Assembly (NCBI RefSeq): GCF_003073045.1
Contig: NC_037596.1
Span: 29,238,392 to 29,302,391, forward strand
Direction: 5' to 3'
Length of the DNA: 64,000 nucleotides
Source: Pomacea canaliculata
Taxonomy: Eukaryota > Mollusca > Gastropoda > Architaenioglossa > Ampullariidae
The translations under genes and the position numbers were made by a program. The notes under the pieces were generated by a model that was given only the letters and a program-made list of their open reading frames with translations, was not told where the DNA came from and made no database searches. Below are positions 24,401-40,664 of the stretch, in pieces (positions within the stretch are counted from its first letter, which is position 1; each line of letters begins with the position of its first letter).

Positions 24401-24893
24401 CGTAAATTCACTGAACTGTAAAAACAAATTTTGCAAGCTTCTTGTATTCAACAAATGCAATATGTTCTCTCCCGCTCATATTTAAGTAATGAACTTGTAC
24501 AACTTAACCTTAAGAACCGATATCATGTTAAAGTAACAAATATTTTAGCCCTCTGTAAAACATTTTGTCTTTTAATCTTATAAAACTTTAATATTAACAA
24601 ATTAGTCAACCCTACGTAGCTCACAATTTGTAAAATGGGTGCAGCACATAAAACAGTTAAAATCAATATTTCCGTGATACCAAATTATTTGTATTAATCA
24701 GCTGCTGTCTCCTGACTAAACAAGTATCCCCAGAAAGATTTCCTCAGATTATTTGAGGTACACCCCGTTATGGTTGTAGTCTAAGAAAAGTAATCAAAGC
24801 AAGACTAATAAAAAAACAAGTTAACAATCCCAAAATATAAGAGAAAATGTATAACTTTTGTTTTGACAGGGCGGACTAATCGGCAATTTCATC

Positions 24894-26068
24894 ATGAAGG
24901 TTGTCATTCTCTCCTGTCTTCTAGCTGCGGTACTTGGGTAAGCGCTCATTTCTTTAAAGCTTTTAGAGAATTCTAAACTAGTTATGAGTGTCGCTTTTTA
25001 AAGAAACTCAGTAAATATTCTTAGACTCTTCCCTTTTGAACATGAAAGCAATAAAAATGTAATGAATAAGAGTAATTAAATCTCGGACAATACCTAGTAG
25101 CCCGCTACACACACACACACAGGCACCAAAAGCACATCCTGTTAACAAATGGATGCATGGCTAACATAAGACGATGACTAAATCATTTTATTTACTCTTT
25201 CAGGGTGGACTACGACGCATTTAAAAGAGGTTTTGACGCTCTCGACAAAGACGGTGATGGGATTGTACTGCAAGAGGAAATACTGACTTTCATCGAACAA
25301 AACGACCTAAACAGTAATCGTCATTATCATCATCGTCCTCATCGTTGTTAGCGACGACATACCGTTAATCCTTTTCTAATCGATCGTATTCTAGTATCTC
25401 TTTTTTTTTAACCAATTTTACTTATTAATTCCATTAAGGCTACCCACGAGGACTCTATATCACAAAATCAATGAAAATAATTTACATTTTCAGGAACTTA
25501 TATTTGGAATAAGAATAATAAAAGGTTGATGCGTATTAATCACATGATCAATTGTCGGAATTGTTTTCAAATTTTATTTGCAGACGACGGAAGCATATCC
25601 ATTGAAGAGAATACAGCTACTCAGCTACCCGGGACACCCGAGATTGTAATTCAGGGTAATTTCAACTACCACGACAAACTAGATGGCGCTGCTGACGGTG
25701 TCATCTCTCTGTCCGTTGCTCCTGTGCTTTTTCATATCTTCGACGCTGACGGTGAGTGTGACTCCTTTGACACAAAGAAATTAAAGGCCAGGAACAAAAT
25801 GTATTTCCACCTCATACCTACAGAATATCGTACATAGGACACTTGAAGAAAAGATCTTTTGATAGTTGAACAATAACATTTGTGATTTTGAATTTTATTT
25901 AGGGTTTGAAAATATGCACTTAGCTAAACCGTTTTTAAATATATCGAGTGCTTAATTTTAAAATCGTTTTATGTGGTGAGTTGTGAGCTTCACTTCTAAG
26001 ACAACTGAATTGAAATTTCAGGTGACGGTGAAATCACACTTGAAGAATGGTTTATTACTCTTCCACAG
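24894..26068 (+). pseudogene. EF-alpha-3: 3'-truncated copy, exons 1-4 only
   Basis: Exons 24894-24937, 25204-25313, 25584-25751 and 26022-26068 are open, have proper splice sites and encode residues 1-123. Loop 1 is DKDGDGIVLQEE, loop 2 has DGSISIEE, and loop 4 is DADGDGEITLEE with Glu at the last ligand. The last exon is missing: homology to the other copies stops near 26470 inside intron 4, about 400 bp after the CA array, and the sequence then enters unrelated filler DNA and the gamma downstream spacer. Any transcript would read through the CA repeat or borrow an unknown 3' end. I call it a truncated gene; use of an alternative last exon in 26470-27503 cannot be excluded, but I see none. 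Confidence 0.75.
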
Positions 26069-26078
26069 GTAATATCAC

Positions 26079-26195
<117 letters not shown>

Positions 26196-26337
26196 TGCCG
26201 TATTTTAAGATGAATAACGGCCGCTGTTGAGTATACTCATATCCGACTATATGAATCGGGAAAGGAAGAAATTGCTTTTACTGCCTTCACCTTCATAAGC
26301 CGTTATTGTCATCATCACTATCTTCATACTCTTTATC

Positions 26338-26463
26338 TTCCTCCTCCTCCACGAATTCGTTCTTTTTTTTTCTTTCTCTTCCTCCTCCTTCTCCTACTCG
26401 TCCTCCTCCTCGTCGTCGTCGCCCTCCTCCTCCTCCTCCTCCTCCTCCTCCTCCTCCTCATCC
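26338..26463. repeat. CTC/GTC-rich array in EF-alpha-3
   Basis: CTC and GTC units; last part of intron 4 recognisable before the junction. Confidence 0.8.
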
Positions 26464-26469
26464 TAACTG

Positions 26470-27503
26470 GTTTCGATGTACGCGGCGATAACAACCTTTG
26501 AACTGACGGCTGTGTGCCTTGGTCTGGCACCGTGTCAGGACAGACACTTGACAGACATCTTCATAAGCGCACGTGTTGAAACAACACGCAAGCGAACAAA
26601 CAGAGAGAGAGACAGAGACAAACAGAGAGACAGAGAGGTCAGCAAACGTTGCGAATTCCCCGGCAGCAGGGGAGAAATAAGCTAACTGATAGCAAGACTA
26701 ACAATGACAACAACTAGTGTTGAACTGTAGAAACCACACACACACACAGACACACACACAGACACACACACAGACACACACACACCCAGACACACACACA
26801 GACACACACACAGACACACACACAGACACACACACAGACACACACACACAGACACACACACACACAGACACACACACAAACACACACACAGGACACACAC
26901 ACAGACACACACACAGACACACACCACAGACACACACACAGACACACACACAGACACACACACAGACACACACACACCCAGACACACACACAGACACACA
27001 CACACAGACACACACACAGACACACACACAGACACACACACAGACACACACACAGACACACACACAGACACACACACAGACACACACACACACACACAGA
27101 CACACACACACACAGACACACACACAGACACACACAGACACACACACAGACACACACACAGACACACACACAGACACACACACAGACACACACACAGACA
27201 CACACACAAACACACACACAGACACACACACACAGACACACACACAGACACACACACAGACACACACACAGACACACACACACAGACACAGACACACACA
27301 CACACAAACACACATGATATCCACAGACTCAGCTGTTTATTTTTAACGACCAACATCTATGTCGTGCTTACAATAAAACAATTAAAATAAAGAAACAAAT
27401 AGATACAAATAAAAAAAATGAAACAGGAAAAATATAGCTGAGCAGGTTTCTGTCCGTGTACACTTCTGTCACAACTGACATGACACTGGGGAGGAGGGCG
27501 GGA
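26470..27503. other. Filler DNA at the alpha-3 / gamma-spacer junction
   Basis: About 1 kb unlike any other part of the window, including the 12-mer minisatellite. No gene seen; it replaces the last alpha exon and everything up to the gamma 3' spacer. Confidence 0.5.
26735..27314. repeat. 12-mer minisatellite (CAGACACACACA)n
   Basis: About 580 bp of a 12-nt unit with variants that add or drop CA or replace CAG by CAA; occurs once in the window. The open frames through it (Thr-His-Thr-Gln repeats and Cys-Val repeats) are low-complexity artefacts. Confidence 0.85.
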
Positions 27504-30095
27504 GATTGAAATATCATGTTTGTTTTAAAAATCTTTTCTCTCTCTCTGTCTCTCTCTGGGTCTTTCTTTTTCTCTGTGTGTGTGTGTGTGACAGGATCAA
27601 CCACTGTGAATGCTAACGTTATAATAAACATAATAAAGTTGACTTGTATTTCACCTTTTCCCACAATCAAAGCCAGGCTCAAAGCGCTGTACAGAAAGAA
27701 AACAGACAGCTGGTTTCAAAAGCAAAGAGTTGATTGTAAGCTCTGCTAATGTAGCTACTCATGTTGAAAATATGATGACTGTATCAGCCATCTGCAGCGT
27801 TTCTGAACCTTCGTAATTTCAGCAAATTCAGATTAATTTATAAAGCTTAGTTTTTCATGAGGCGTGCACGACAACAGGATTTAAAGGTGTGACAATGTAC
27901 ACTGAAAGGCTTTTCTACATGTTTATATAAATATTGGAAATATTCGAGCAAGTCGACTGATGCGTTTACTGATAGTTCCAAACATCATAGAGTTAGCACA
28001 TAATATGTAAATAAAATATAATCTGAAGAAGACCCAATAAAACTTGAATTTACTTTTTTAATGTTACCGACAAATCGGTCACATAGAAATGTTTTTACTC
28101 TCCAATATATCAAATGACAATAAGAATCCATTCTGGTTAGTGTAGCATTGAAAAGATATAGAGAATAATTGAAAAAACGAGAGAGTTGTGTTTTGAGTGG
28201 GGTGTGGAAAGGAGACTCGGAGGATTATATTATGGAACAGACTAGTTAAAACTGTTGAAGATATGTGTTATTCAGTCTGTCACGACTGATTACATACTGG
28301 TAGAATGCAGATCACATACACTGGACTGGTATTCAGAATCACATCTCAAGCATGGAGGATGTTATAAAAAAAAGTTTTTTCTCTTCCCTCGATATCGTTT
28401 TTGACAGAGGTGGCTGTCCACTTTGACCCCTGGTTCCTGCGCCACTTCAGTTTGTATACTAATGTTAATGTGTTAATATGTAATTTGTAATGTAAAGATA
28501 TTATAGTATATGTCACGACACCGCCGGTGCCTCTTTTTTTTCGCTCTCTCCAACTCACCAGCGGGTCGGACAATTGCGCGTTCTTTCGTTCCAATTGAAG
28601 AATGATTCGCCTGTACGAGTCTGTCTGTTTACTGATCAAAATTACCAACCAAAAAGAATAGATCCTAACTATAAAAGCAAAACGGTCTCTAACACCACAG
28701 TTTTTCCTTCAATCTCCACTTCTACAAAGTACAACGAACACCTCACACACTATAAACTCACTGTCTTGACAGTCGTTTCTCCTTTCACATTAGTACATTC
28801 GATCTCTGATTAGCAAATCGCATTGTCTTGGAAAATGCGTTCACCTCTCCCTTTCCACTCTCTAACTTTCTTCTTCTTCCACTCGCTAACGTTCTTCCTC
28901 TTCTATCTACTCTCTAACGTCCTCTTCTTCTCTCTATTCTCCAGCGTCCTTCTTCTTCTAAAAATGCCCTCTAACGTCCTTCTGCTTCCATATCCCTTCT
29001 CAACGTCTCTCTCGCTTACCTCACTATTTCTTTTTGACGTCACTATACGTCATTTGTCACGTTCTATTTAGAGAACGTCCATCATTCGCACGCTTTCATC
29101 TACACACGCGCCCAGTCCTAGCACTCTGACTAGATCCATGAGAGTATATCTATAGTCTCCCTTCTCAATACCTGTCACCAGTACAATAAAGGTTGGCTGT
29201 CGTGGGTTTAGCTCTCGCTATTCCATAAACAACTCCAAAAAGCAGAAATCCCAGGCCCTTAGAAGACTGTGTTTTACAGAGACCGTTGAAATCTGTTTAT
29301 TTAACACAGGTAATGGAGGTTAAGTTGCGATCATGATATCGGTTCTTGAGGTCAAGCGCGGGTCACCTGTATGATGTCATTAAGGACACCACAGAGCGTG
29401 AGAGAACATATTGCACGTGTTGAATGCAAAGAGGATGAAATCAAGTGACAAAGGGCTTGCCGTTAACTTTGTATTTTGGTTTGTGACAGCTATGTTGTTA
29501 TATGATGGTTGATTTGTTAGCAAGAAACGGTGTTTTAGTGAGTTATATCAGGTGTGTAAGCTTACCGCCATTCCATATAGCCACGCTTACCTCCGCAGAG
29601 CGTAGGCATTGAATCATAAATTGCTTCTAAAGAATAATATATTGGGAAAAAAATGAGAAGGGATTTGATAGATATAAAAATGTTTAAAATAATACAGAAA
29701 TGTTCAAACTTTGTTTGAAGTAAGTCTTGTTTTAGAACCAAGTGTCGACGAATGGTGTTTCGAAAATAAGTGTGTCTGTGTGTGTGTGTGTGTGCAATAA
29801 TATGCTAAAAACAAGGTGACAGTCCTTGAGGAAATTTAAAGTCTTCTCTGGTCTGTAACAAAAGCCCTCTGCCGTTGACTTCATAATTCATTAACTTGTC
29901 CATGAATCCACGTGTACTTTGCTGTCCTTTGTGATTGTGCCATTGAGAGAAAAAAACAAGAAAAAAATCCTGAACACGTGCGATTTATGGGTCATGAAGC
30001 AGTCAAGTGTTAATGATAAATAATGCTTTGAAGCAGTTGTATTTGTTATGTCAACATTTACACATTGGCTTATTCGTCTTTTTGTCAAGAGGTAG
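27504..30095. other. Gamma downstream spacer, unit 3, with no gamma gene
   Basis: Matches 13112 onward. Carries the solo LTR. No gene seen. Confidence 0.55.
28511..29143 (+). mobile_element. Solo LTR (Gypsy-like), unit 3
   Basis: Starts TGTCACGACACC, ends CCATGAGA (TGACA in the other copy), and is flanked by GTATA on both sides (28506-28510 and 29144-29148). TATAAAAG at 28670-28677 is a candidate LTR promoter. Unit 1 and the fragment at 62240 show the site without the insert. No internal retrovirus-like genes are present. Confidence 0.7.
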
Positions 30096-30097
30096 AG

Positions 30098-30171
30098 TAT
30101 ATATTTTGCTCTGCTTATGCCTGGTAAACACTCGATTTCTTGGTTTTCCTTGCCTACCATTGCATTGACAG
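30098..30171 (+). promoter_or_regulatory. TATA box plus leader exon (type 2), upstream of EF-alpha-4
   Basis: Same structure with an intact donor, 1.1 kb before the 5' UTR acceptor of alpha-4. Confidence 0.55.
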
Positions 30172-30614
30172 GTAAGAATGTATTCTTATATTAACATTAA
30201 TTGTAAACGATTTATTTATTTTGTACATAAAAGAATTTTTTAATATTTAAATCTCTGTCATGGTGCTAATGTTCTATTGGGTGTTATCACTACCTTTCTT
30301 ACTGCTGATGATGACTTATTTGCCAAACATGTCAAAAATGTCAAAAAAAGTAAAAACAAGACAAAGAGGGTTTCTGCATTGTGCAAGAGCTGTCTCTGAA
30401 CTGATTGGTGATGCTCTAGGTTCACTGTAACAAGAATACACTTTACTAAATAATGACACCAACAAGTTGTAAGTAGGTAGGTTATCATTCGAATGTGCAA
30501 CATTACGACGAATTTTTTCCCTCTTTAAAATACTATGAGTAACAGTTGGCGTGAAACAGGGGAAACAATGAACCATGGCACATGACCTGTTGTTGGACTT
30601 GATCCTTAAATAAA

Positions 30615-30830
30615 CACACTACAACCTCAGTATATACACATACACCAAAGAAAATACATACAATGCTGCTTTCCATGTGTGTTCGTCTAAGGATCAAGTC
30701 CGACAACTAGACACTTGCCACGACACGGCTTATTGCCTCCCCTGCTTTAGTCCTACACATACAAGCAAAGACACACACTGTGACTAGACCTGCTGCAGAT
30801 CAATGCAAGTAAAAGATTCGTAAATTCACT
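30615..30830 (+). repeat. Upstream module, copy 9 (EF-alpha-4)
   Basis: Core TTATTGCCTCCCCTGC near 30730. Confidence 0.55.
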
Positions 30831-31311
30831 GAACTGTAAAAATAAATTTTGCAAGATTCGTGTATTCAACAAATGCAATGTGTTCTCTCCCGCTCATATT
30901 TAAGTAATGATCTTGTACAACTTTTGACCTTAAGAACCGATATCATGTTAAAGTAACAAATATTTTAGCCCTCTGTAAAACATTTTGTCTTTTAATCTTA
31001 TAAAACTTTAATATTAACAAATTAGTCAACAATACGTAGTTCACAATTTGTAAAATGGGCGCAGCACATAAAACAGTTAAAAGCAATATTTCCGTGATAC
31101 CAAATTATTTGCATTAATCAGCTGCTGTCTCCTGACTAAACAAGTATCCCCAGAAAGATTTCCTCACATCATCTGAGGTAAACCCCATTGGGGTTGTAGT
31201 CTAAGAAAAGTAATCAAAGCAAGACTAATCAAAACAAGTTAACAATCCAAAAATATTAGAGATAATTTGTAACTTTTGTTTTGACAGGGCGGACTAATTG
31301 GCAATTTCATC

Positions 31312-33352
<2,041 letters not shown>

Positions 33353-33444
33353 CAGGCTGATACATGCGACACCTGACAGATGAAGGGAGCTGATGTTTTG
33401 GCAACCAAGGCTATATAACAGCAAGACACCTGACAGAGACTTCT

Positions 33445-33450
33445 AATAAA
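33445..33450 (+). terminator. Poly(A) signal AATAAA of EF-alpha-4
   Basis: Canonical hexamer 93 nt after the stop codon. Confidence 0.75.
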
Positions 33451-34984
33451 ATTCAAAATGTTTGAAATGAACGATGGTAGATTTTCGTTATGTGTTGTGT
33501 AAGCAGATAATGATGATAAAAACCCATAAAAGGAGAGGAAACAACAACAACATAACTAAGTTATTAATAAGATCTAAGTTTTGACTTGACGAAGAATCGA
33601 AAGCTGGAGAAACCGAGCTTAAAAAGTTTACAGTATTTCCTTATCACAACATTTTAAACCTTCATATTCGCACAAAGTCACACGTTGTAGTCGTTGAATA
33701 ATTACCATACTCGTTCTGCTGTTCATTAGATTAAAATTTACCTATTTTTACTCTTTTCCGTTTGCGTCTCGCTTGAATACACGAAAAAAAATGAAATATA
33801 TTTCACAATTTCTCATTTGGCTGTTTATTAAGTGTCACCTGGTAAGACAGTTTAGGTTGCCTTTTATGTTAAGGTTTATAAATGTCTTTGTAAGCTGAAA
33901 AATTTCTGACCAATAGATTTAATTATCTTCATATTTATTGGCTTGTTTAGATAGTACTTAAAGTTCTGAAGCGATCGCGAGACTGTGGAGTCAAGACGAC
34001 ATGAATTGTGGTGTGTGCGGTCAGTAGACAGGAGGACGAAGTAGATACATTAATTAGTAATTTACAAATAAATAAAGCATGAATCGACTTGTCAGAAAGG
34101 AAATCTCTGCGCCATAAAAATTGTAAAAAAAATACTGTGGACCCCAAATTGTATAAGTCTTCTGAATATTGTTTCTTATCACATAATCCTTTTTTTATAT
34201 TCTGTGTGGTTCAGGTTTTATTCTCTTGTCTCATTAAAACTTTTGTTTTATGCAATAATGACTAAGGAGGCTCAACTCGTCTTTCAAAGCTGCTTGAGCG
34301 TTAGACACATTTCATTGACCACAGTAAATGTTGGGAGCAAGTTTTTGAGAAAAACAGTCTTGCCATATCTCTTTTGCCGACCTTGTTGTAAAATAGTGGG
34401 GTTCGATTTTTAGTGTTGATACCTAGTTGTTTGTAGAAGGTTGATTTCTGACTAAGGAGTAAACGACTTTAGTCTAAAGACTTTCAAACGGTCATTTGGA
34501 AAAAAATTTTTAAAAAATAAAACTTTTATCTGATTGGTATACAGCATAATGAGAGACACGTACAAGACACAAACAGGAAGTAAAGTACATTTAAGCAAAT
34601 AAAACCAAAATTTTCGCAAACATAATTACTATAATTTCTTAGAGCAAAAAGTTCATTCCAGCGTCAAAGAACAAAAGAAAGAAAGACTACTGATGAACTT
34701 CTGTAAAATATTGAATAACCGTCAGTTTTTTCTACATTCTTTAGCAGGTGTGTCTCTCAGTGTTTGTGTTTGTTTGAGAGATAGAGATAGGGAGAGAAAG
34801 ACTTTGTGCGTTGTTGTTGTTTATTCTTTCTTTCATTTTCTATTTGTATTTTCTCTTCTTCCAATGAGTATTTAAAACAACATTTTTATCGTTTCTTTCT
34901 ACGCTACTTGAGAACTGGGATGGACATCGTCATCATCATGGTCGTCGTCGTCGTCATTAAACTACTGTAAGAGGCACATTATAT

Positions 34985-35175
34985 TGGCTGCAAAACCCTC
35001 ACATGCACCAAAGATAATGACATACAATAATAAGCGCATGTGTGCGTCTAAAGACAAAGTCCGGCCACCTGCCACGACACGGCTTATTGTCTCCCCTGCC
35101 TGACGCCTGCGCACACAAATACACTAAAATACTACATCTGCTGCAGATCAATGCAAGTGAAAGATTCGTAAATCC
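34985..35175 (+). repeat. Upstream module, copy 10 (EF-delta-3)
   Basis: Core near 35084-35100; lacks the 'aaccag' seen in the other delta modules. Confidence 0.55.
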
Positions 35176-35419
35176 ATGGAACTGTGAAAATAAATAATAA
35201 CACACAATTCTGCAAAATCGTTTGCCAACACGCGCAGATTATTTCCCAGTAAAACATTCACCACGTTTTCTCATACATCATGGATAGTCTTGTCTTTATT
35301 GTTAGACAAACACTCACCTGTCAAACTTCTAGATTACAAGGCAGCAGATGTTTTCTTTATCACAAGCTTAGTCTTAATTTTTTGGTTTGTTCCTCAGGAA
35401 TCAAAGTGTAAATTCGGTC

Positions 35420-35493
35420 CCTCTATCTACTGACCGTACACACATCACAACCCAAGTTTTCTTGGTTCTATTGAATTGCTTCTTCTTTAAACG
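35420..35493 (+). promoter_or_regulatory. Decayed type 1 leader of EF-delta-3
   Basis: Ends TTTAAACG|ATGTAT; the donor GT is absent at the expected place. Confidence 0.4.
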
Positions 35494-36340
35494 ATGTATA
35501 CATTGTAAGCTAAAAAAAAATTTCTTCCTTATAGTCTAAGAGGAGGTATTGTGTCCATATACCTTAGTTTAACCAGGCTGTCTTTCATTCGTCACAGATT
35601 ATTTTCTAGGTTAGATATCAATCTCTCCTACAGGAGAATGTACTCGTCATCTTGGTTACTACCATGTTATTTTATATTGTAATCATTGACATCTTCGATT
35701 TATTCAAGTTTTAAGCTCATTTCTGTACGATTTTTATTTCGTGCACAAAAAATTTAATTATTGTTTTATTGTTTTTGTAAATCATATTCTCTCTCTGATA
35801 CACACGGATTTATAGCTCATGAAGTGGTCAGGTGTTAGTAATAAGTAACTATTGCTGGCAGTTGGATTGTTTATTTTAATTTCCAGACATTTTTTATTTA
35901 TCTTTTTATCAAGAAGCTGAATATATATTGTGCCATTCCATCTCCCTAATAAACACCAGAATATGATTTCTTAGAATTCCTTGCTCTATGTACTTCGTGA
36001 GGTAAGAACTTAGCTTTAAAGTATTTACGTTCTGTTTACCGTATACAGAATATATCTTTTCATTTCTGTGGTTGTTTTTATAAAACAAAAACACATTTGC
36101 CGTTAAAGACGTTAGCATTTGATTAAAGAACTTGTGTGCATATGTGTTTGTTTAGCAAGATATATACCTAAATATTTCTATTACAATTATTTTGTTAACT
36201 TCTGTTAATTATTTTATCCGGGTTTCGAATTTAAGACCGACACATATCAATACTTAATAGTTATATTAGGTCAATATTAAACCAGATATGATGTGCAATC
36301 TTTTGTTGTTGATAATTCGCTTTCACTGGCAGATTTCCTA

Positions 36341-36384
36341 ATGAACATTGTCATTTTGTTTGATCTTCTAGCTACTGTACTTAG
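36341..36384 (+). pseudogene. EF-delta-3: orphan signal-peptide exon
   Basis: Same exon as at 7593 (MNIVILFDLLATVL, then AG instead of GG before GTAAGA), again with no downstream EF-hand exons before the beta gene. This copy shows the uninterrupted upstream sequence that the THAP-type transposon split in unit 1. Confidence 0.6.
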
Positions 36385-36889
36385 GTAAGAGCCAGTTATC
36401 TTAGGTTTTTATAGTATTGTAGACAATATAATAGAACAGCTTTATGTGGCTTTCCAGCAGCAAGAAGTATAACAAAGTTGTCACATACATCTTTTTTAAT
36501 TTTATCATAGTCCGGTGTTAGTAAATTTAAAATTCGTATTAAGTCATTGAAAGAGGTTAAAATATGTTGTAATCATACGAAGTTATGAATATTGTCAGTT
36601 AAACACACATGTTTACAAACCCTTTAATCAAATGCACTCCATATGATATCCTTTCTCTTCCCTTTTCCCTCATCTGACAGCCTGTCTGTTCTTTGAAGGT
36701 TGCCATTCAATTTTTTTCTGTCTTCTTTAAACATTATTCTGTGTACTCGTTTTTCTGTCACAATAAAAAAATCTGTTTTTATAATATTGAGATTTCATAT
36801 TAATAAAAAATACTTAGTCCTTTGCGTTTTGTGATGTTGTGTGGATATTTTAAACAGAAATAGCTCTGACGGCTGGATTTCACTTTTTT

Positions 36890-37505
<616 letters not shown>

Positions 37506-37782
37506 ACCTGTGAGTTTTCCGTCAGCTACAAGGGTTCAGCAAGCCTGTATATCGCCTGCTAGCTGCATTTAACTTTTAAGCATGTAAGGCTTAGCTATCT
37601 ATCGTCACTTACATAATTATTTGCTTTTAAGACCAACGTTTTGAGCCTGTCTTTGATGGCACGTGTGATTTATGGTTCATAGAGCGGTCAAGTGTTTATG
37701 ATAAACAATGCTTTAAAGCAGTTGTATTTGTTATGTCAACATCTAAACATTGGCTTATTCGTCTTTTTGTCAAGAGGTAGAG

Positions 37783-37856
37783 TATATATTTTGTCCTGCT
37801 TATGCCTGGTAAACACTCGACTTCTTGGTTTTCCTTGCCTACCTTTGCATTCACAG
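37783..37856 (+). promoter_or_regulatory. TATA box plus leader exon (type 2), upstream of EF-beta-1
   Basis: Same structure, ending TTCACAG|GTAAGA, 1.3 kb before the beta-1 5' UTR acceptor; a type 1 leader lies between. Confidence 0.5.
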
Positions 37857-38374
37857 GTAAGAATGTATTCTTATATTAATATTAACTGTAAACGCTTTAT
37901 TTATTTTGTGCATAAAAGAACTTTTGAACATTTAAATCTCTGTCATGGTGCTAATTTTCTCTTCACTACCTTTCTTACTGCTTATGATGACCTATTTGTC
38001 AAAAATGTCAAAAATGTCACAAAAAAGTAAAAACAAGACAAACGGGGGTTCTGCTCTATGCAAGAACTGATTGGTGATGCTGTAGGTTGACTGTAGCAAG
38101 AATACACTTTACTAAATAATGACACCAACAAGTTCTAGAAAGTAGGTAGATTGTCATTCGAATGTGCAACATTACGACGAATTTCTTCTATCTTTAAAAT
38201 ATCATGAGTAACTGTTGGCGTACAACAGGGGAAACAATGAACAGTAGCATATGGCTTGTTGTAGGACTTGATCCTTTAATGAACACACGACAGGAATCGC
38301 ATGGCATTATTAACTTGTTTCTTCCATGTATGGAAATCATCACCATCGTAATCGTCGTCGTCGTTATTAAATTG

Positions 38375-38600
38375 GTGTGAGAAGTACATGATATTCACCT
38401 CTACAACCTCAGCATATACACATGCACCAAAGAAAATAACATACAATGCTGAGTTCCACGTGTATACATCTATGGATCAAGTCCGACAACTAGACACTTG
38501 ACACGACACGGCTTATTGTCTCCCCTGCCTGACTCCTACACATACAAGCAAAGACACTGTGTGACTAGACCTGCTGCAGATCAATGCAAGTAAAAAGATT
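38375..38600 (+). repeat. Upstream module, copy 11 (EF-beta-1)
   Basis: Core at 38514-38530, about 350 bp before the beta-1 leader. Confidence 0.55.
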
Positions 38601-38865
38601 CGTAAATTCACTGAACTCTAAAAATAAATAACAAGACACATTGATTGAAAATTGATTGCCAGCAGGAGCAGATTATTTTGCAGAGAAACTTTAACCACAT
38701 TCACCACGTTTTATCACACATCATGGGATAGTCTTGTCTTTATTGTTAGGCAAACACTCACCTGTCAAACGTACTTACAGATTACAAGTCAGCAGAGGAT
38801 GTCCTTATCACAAGCTTCATCTTGATTTTTTGGTTTGTTCCTCAGGAATCAAAGTGTAAATTCGA

Positions 38866-38941
38866 TCCCGCCATCTACTGACCGTACACACATCACAACC
38901 CACGTTCTCTTAACTCAGTTGGATTGTTTCTTCTTCAAACG
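38866..38941 (+). promoter_or_regulatory. Leader exon (type 1) of EF-beta-1
   Basis: Starts near CCGCCATCTACTGACCG, contains ACACATCACAACC and ends TTCAAACG|GTAATA. The TATA equivalent (GTGTAAATTCG) is poor. Confidence 0.5.
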
Positions 38942-40331
38942 GTAATAGAATGACAGATGAAAAAATTCTTTAAAAACCTTATTATATGCCTTATACAATA
39001 ATCCTTATATATGGTGCACGCTTCTTGAGATTTCCTCAGATCATCTGAGGTACACCCCGTTATGGTTGTTGTCCAAGAAAAGTAATAAAAGCAAGACTTA
39101 TAAAAAAACAAGTTAACAATCCAAAAATATCCAGAGATAATGTGTAACTTTTGTTTTGACAGGGCGGACTAATCGGCAATTTCATCATGAAGGTTGTCAT
39201 TCTCTCCTGTCTTGTAGCTGCAGTTCTTGGGTAAGCGCTCATTTGTTAACGGCTTTTAGAGAATTCTAAACTAGTTATGAGTGCTGCTTTTTAAAGAAAG
39301 TAAATATTCTTAGACTCTTCCCTTTTTCGCATTAAATCAGAAAAAATGTAATGAATAAAAGTAATTAAATCTCGGACAATACCTAGTAGCCCCCTACACA
39401 CACACACAGAGGCACCAAAAGCACATCTTGTTAACAAATGGACTAACATAAGACGACGACTAAATCATTTTATTTACTCTTTCAGGGTGGACTACGACGA
39501 AGCTAAAGCAGGTTTTGACGCTCTCGACCTAGACGGTGATGGGATTGTACTGCAAGAGGAAATACTGACTTTCATCGAACAAAACGACCTAAACAGTAAT
39601 CGTCATTATCATCATCATCATCCTCGTCGTTGTTAGCGACGACAGCATACCGTTAATCCTTTTCTAAGGATATCACTCTATATCACAAAATCTGTGTATG
39701 TAATTTACATTTTAAGGAACTTATATTTGGAATAAGAATAATAAAAAGGTTCATGCTTATTAAGCACACGCTTCATTGTTGGAATTGTTTTCAAATTTTA
39801 TTTGCAGACGACGGAAACATAACCATTGAAGAGAAAACAGCTACTGAGCTACCCGGACACCCGAGATTGTATTTCATGGTTATTTCAACTACCACGACAA
39901 ACTAGATGCGCTGCTGACGGCGTGATCTCTCTGTCCGTTGCTCCTGTGCTGTTTCACATCTTCGACGCTGACGGTGAGTGTGACTCCTTTGACACAAAGA
40001 AATTAAAGGCCAGGAACAAAATGTATTTCCACCTCATACCTACAGAATATCGTACCTAGGACACTTGAAGAAAAGATCTTTGATAGTTGAACAATAACAT
40101 TTGTGGTTTTGAATTTTATTTAGGGTTTTAAAATATGCACTTAGTAAACCGTTTAAAATATATCGAGTGCTTAATTTTAAAATCGTTTATGTTGTGAGTT
40201 GTGAGCTTCACTTCTAAAACAACTGAATTGAAATTTCAGGTGACGGTGAAATCACACTTGATGAATGGTTTATTACTCTTCCACAGGTAATATCAGACAG
40301 ACAGAGCGACCGACATACAGACACACTAAGA

Positions 40332-40332
<1 letters not shown>

Positions 40333-40426
<94 letters not shown>

Positions 40427-40433
40427 GCGCGCG
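40333..40433. repeat. (CA)n microsatellite in intron 4 of EF-beta-1
   Basis: About 100 bp CA ending in CGCGCGCG; beta-2 has only a few CA units here. Confidence 0.9.
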
Positions 40434-40611
40434 TGCCGTATTTTAAGATGAATAACTGCCGCTGCTGAGTATAGTCATATCCGACTATATGAATCGGGAA
40501 AGAAAGAAATTGCTTTTAAAGCCCTCACCTTCAATAACCTTTATTGTCATCATCACTATCTTCATACTCTACCTTCTTCTCCTAGACGAATTCCTTCTTT
40601 TTCTTTCTCTT

Positions 40612-40664
40612 CCTCCTCCTCCTCCTCCTCCTCCTCCTCATCATCATCATCATCATCATCATCA
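40612..40664. repeat. (CTC)n(CAT)n in intron 4 of EF-beta-1
   Basis: Compound trinucleotide array. Confidence 0.8.

Noticed and set aside
26735..27314. Regular direct repeats resembling a CRISPR array
   Set aside because: There are no unique spacers, the unit is a 12-nt low-complexity repeat, and the DNA is eukaryotic.
26682..27356. Long open frames of Thr-His-Gln or Cys-Val repeats on both strands
   Set aside because: They are translations of the 12-mer minisatellite in every frame; not coding.
28346..28648. 100-residue minus-strand frame conserved at 45902-46204
   Set aside because: It lies across the end of the solo LTR and its flank; shared because both units carry the same insertion. 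No recognisable domain.
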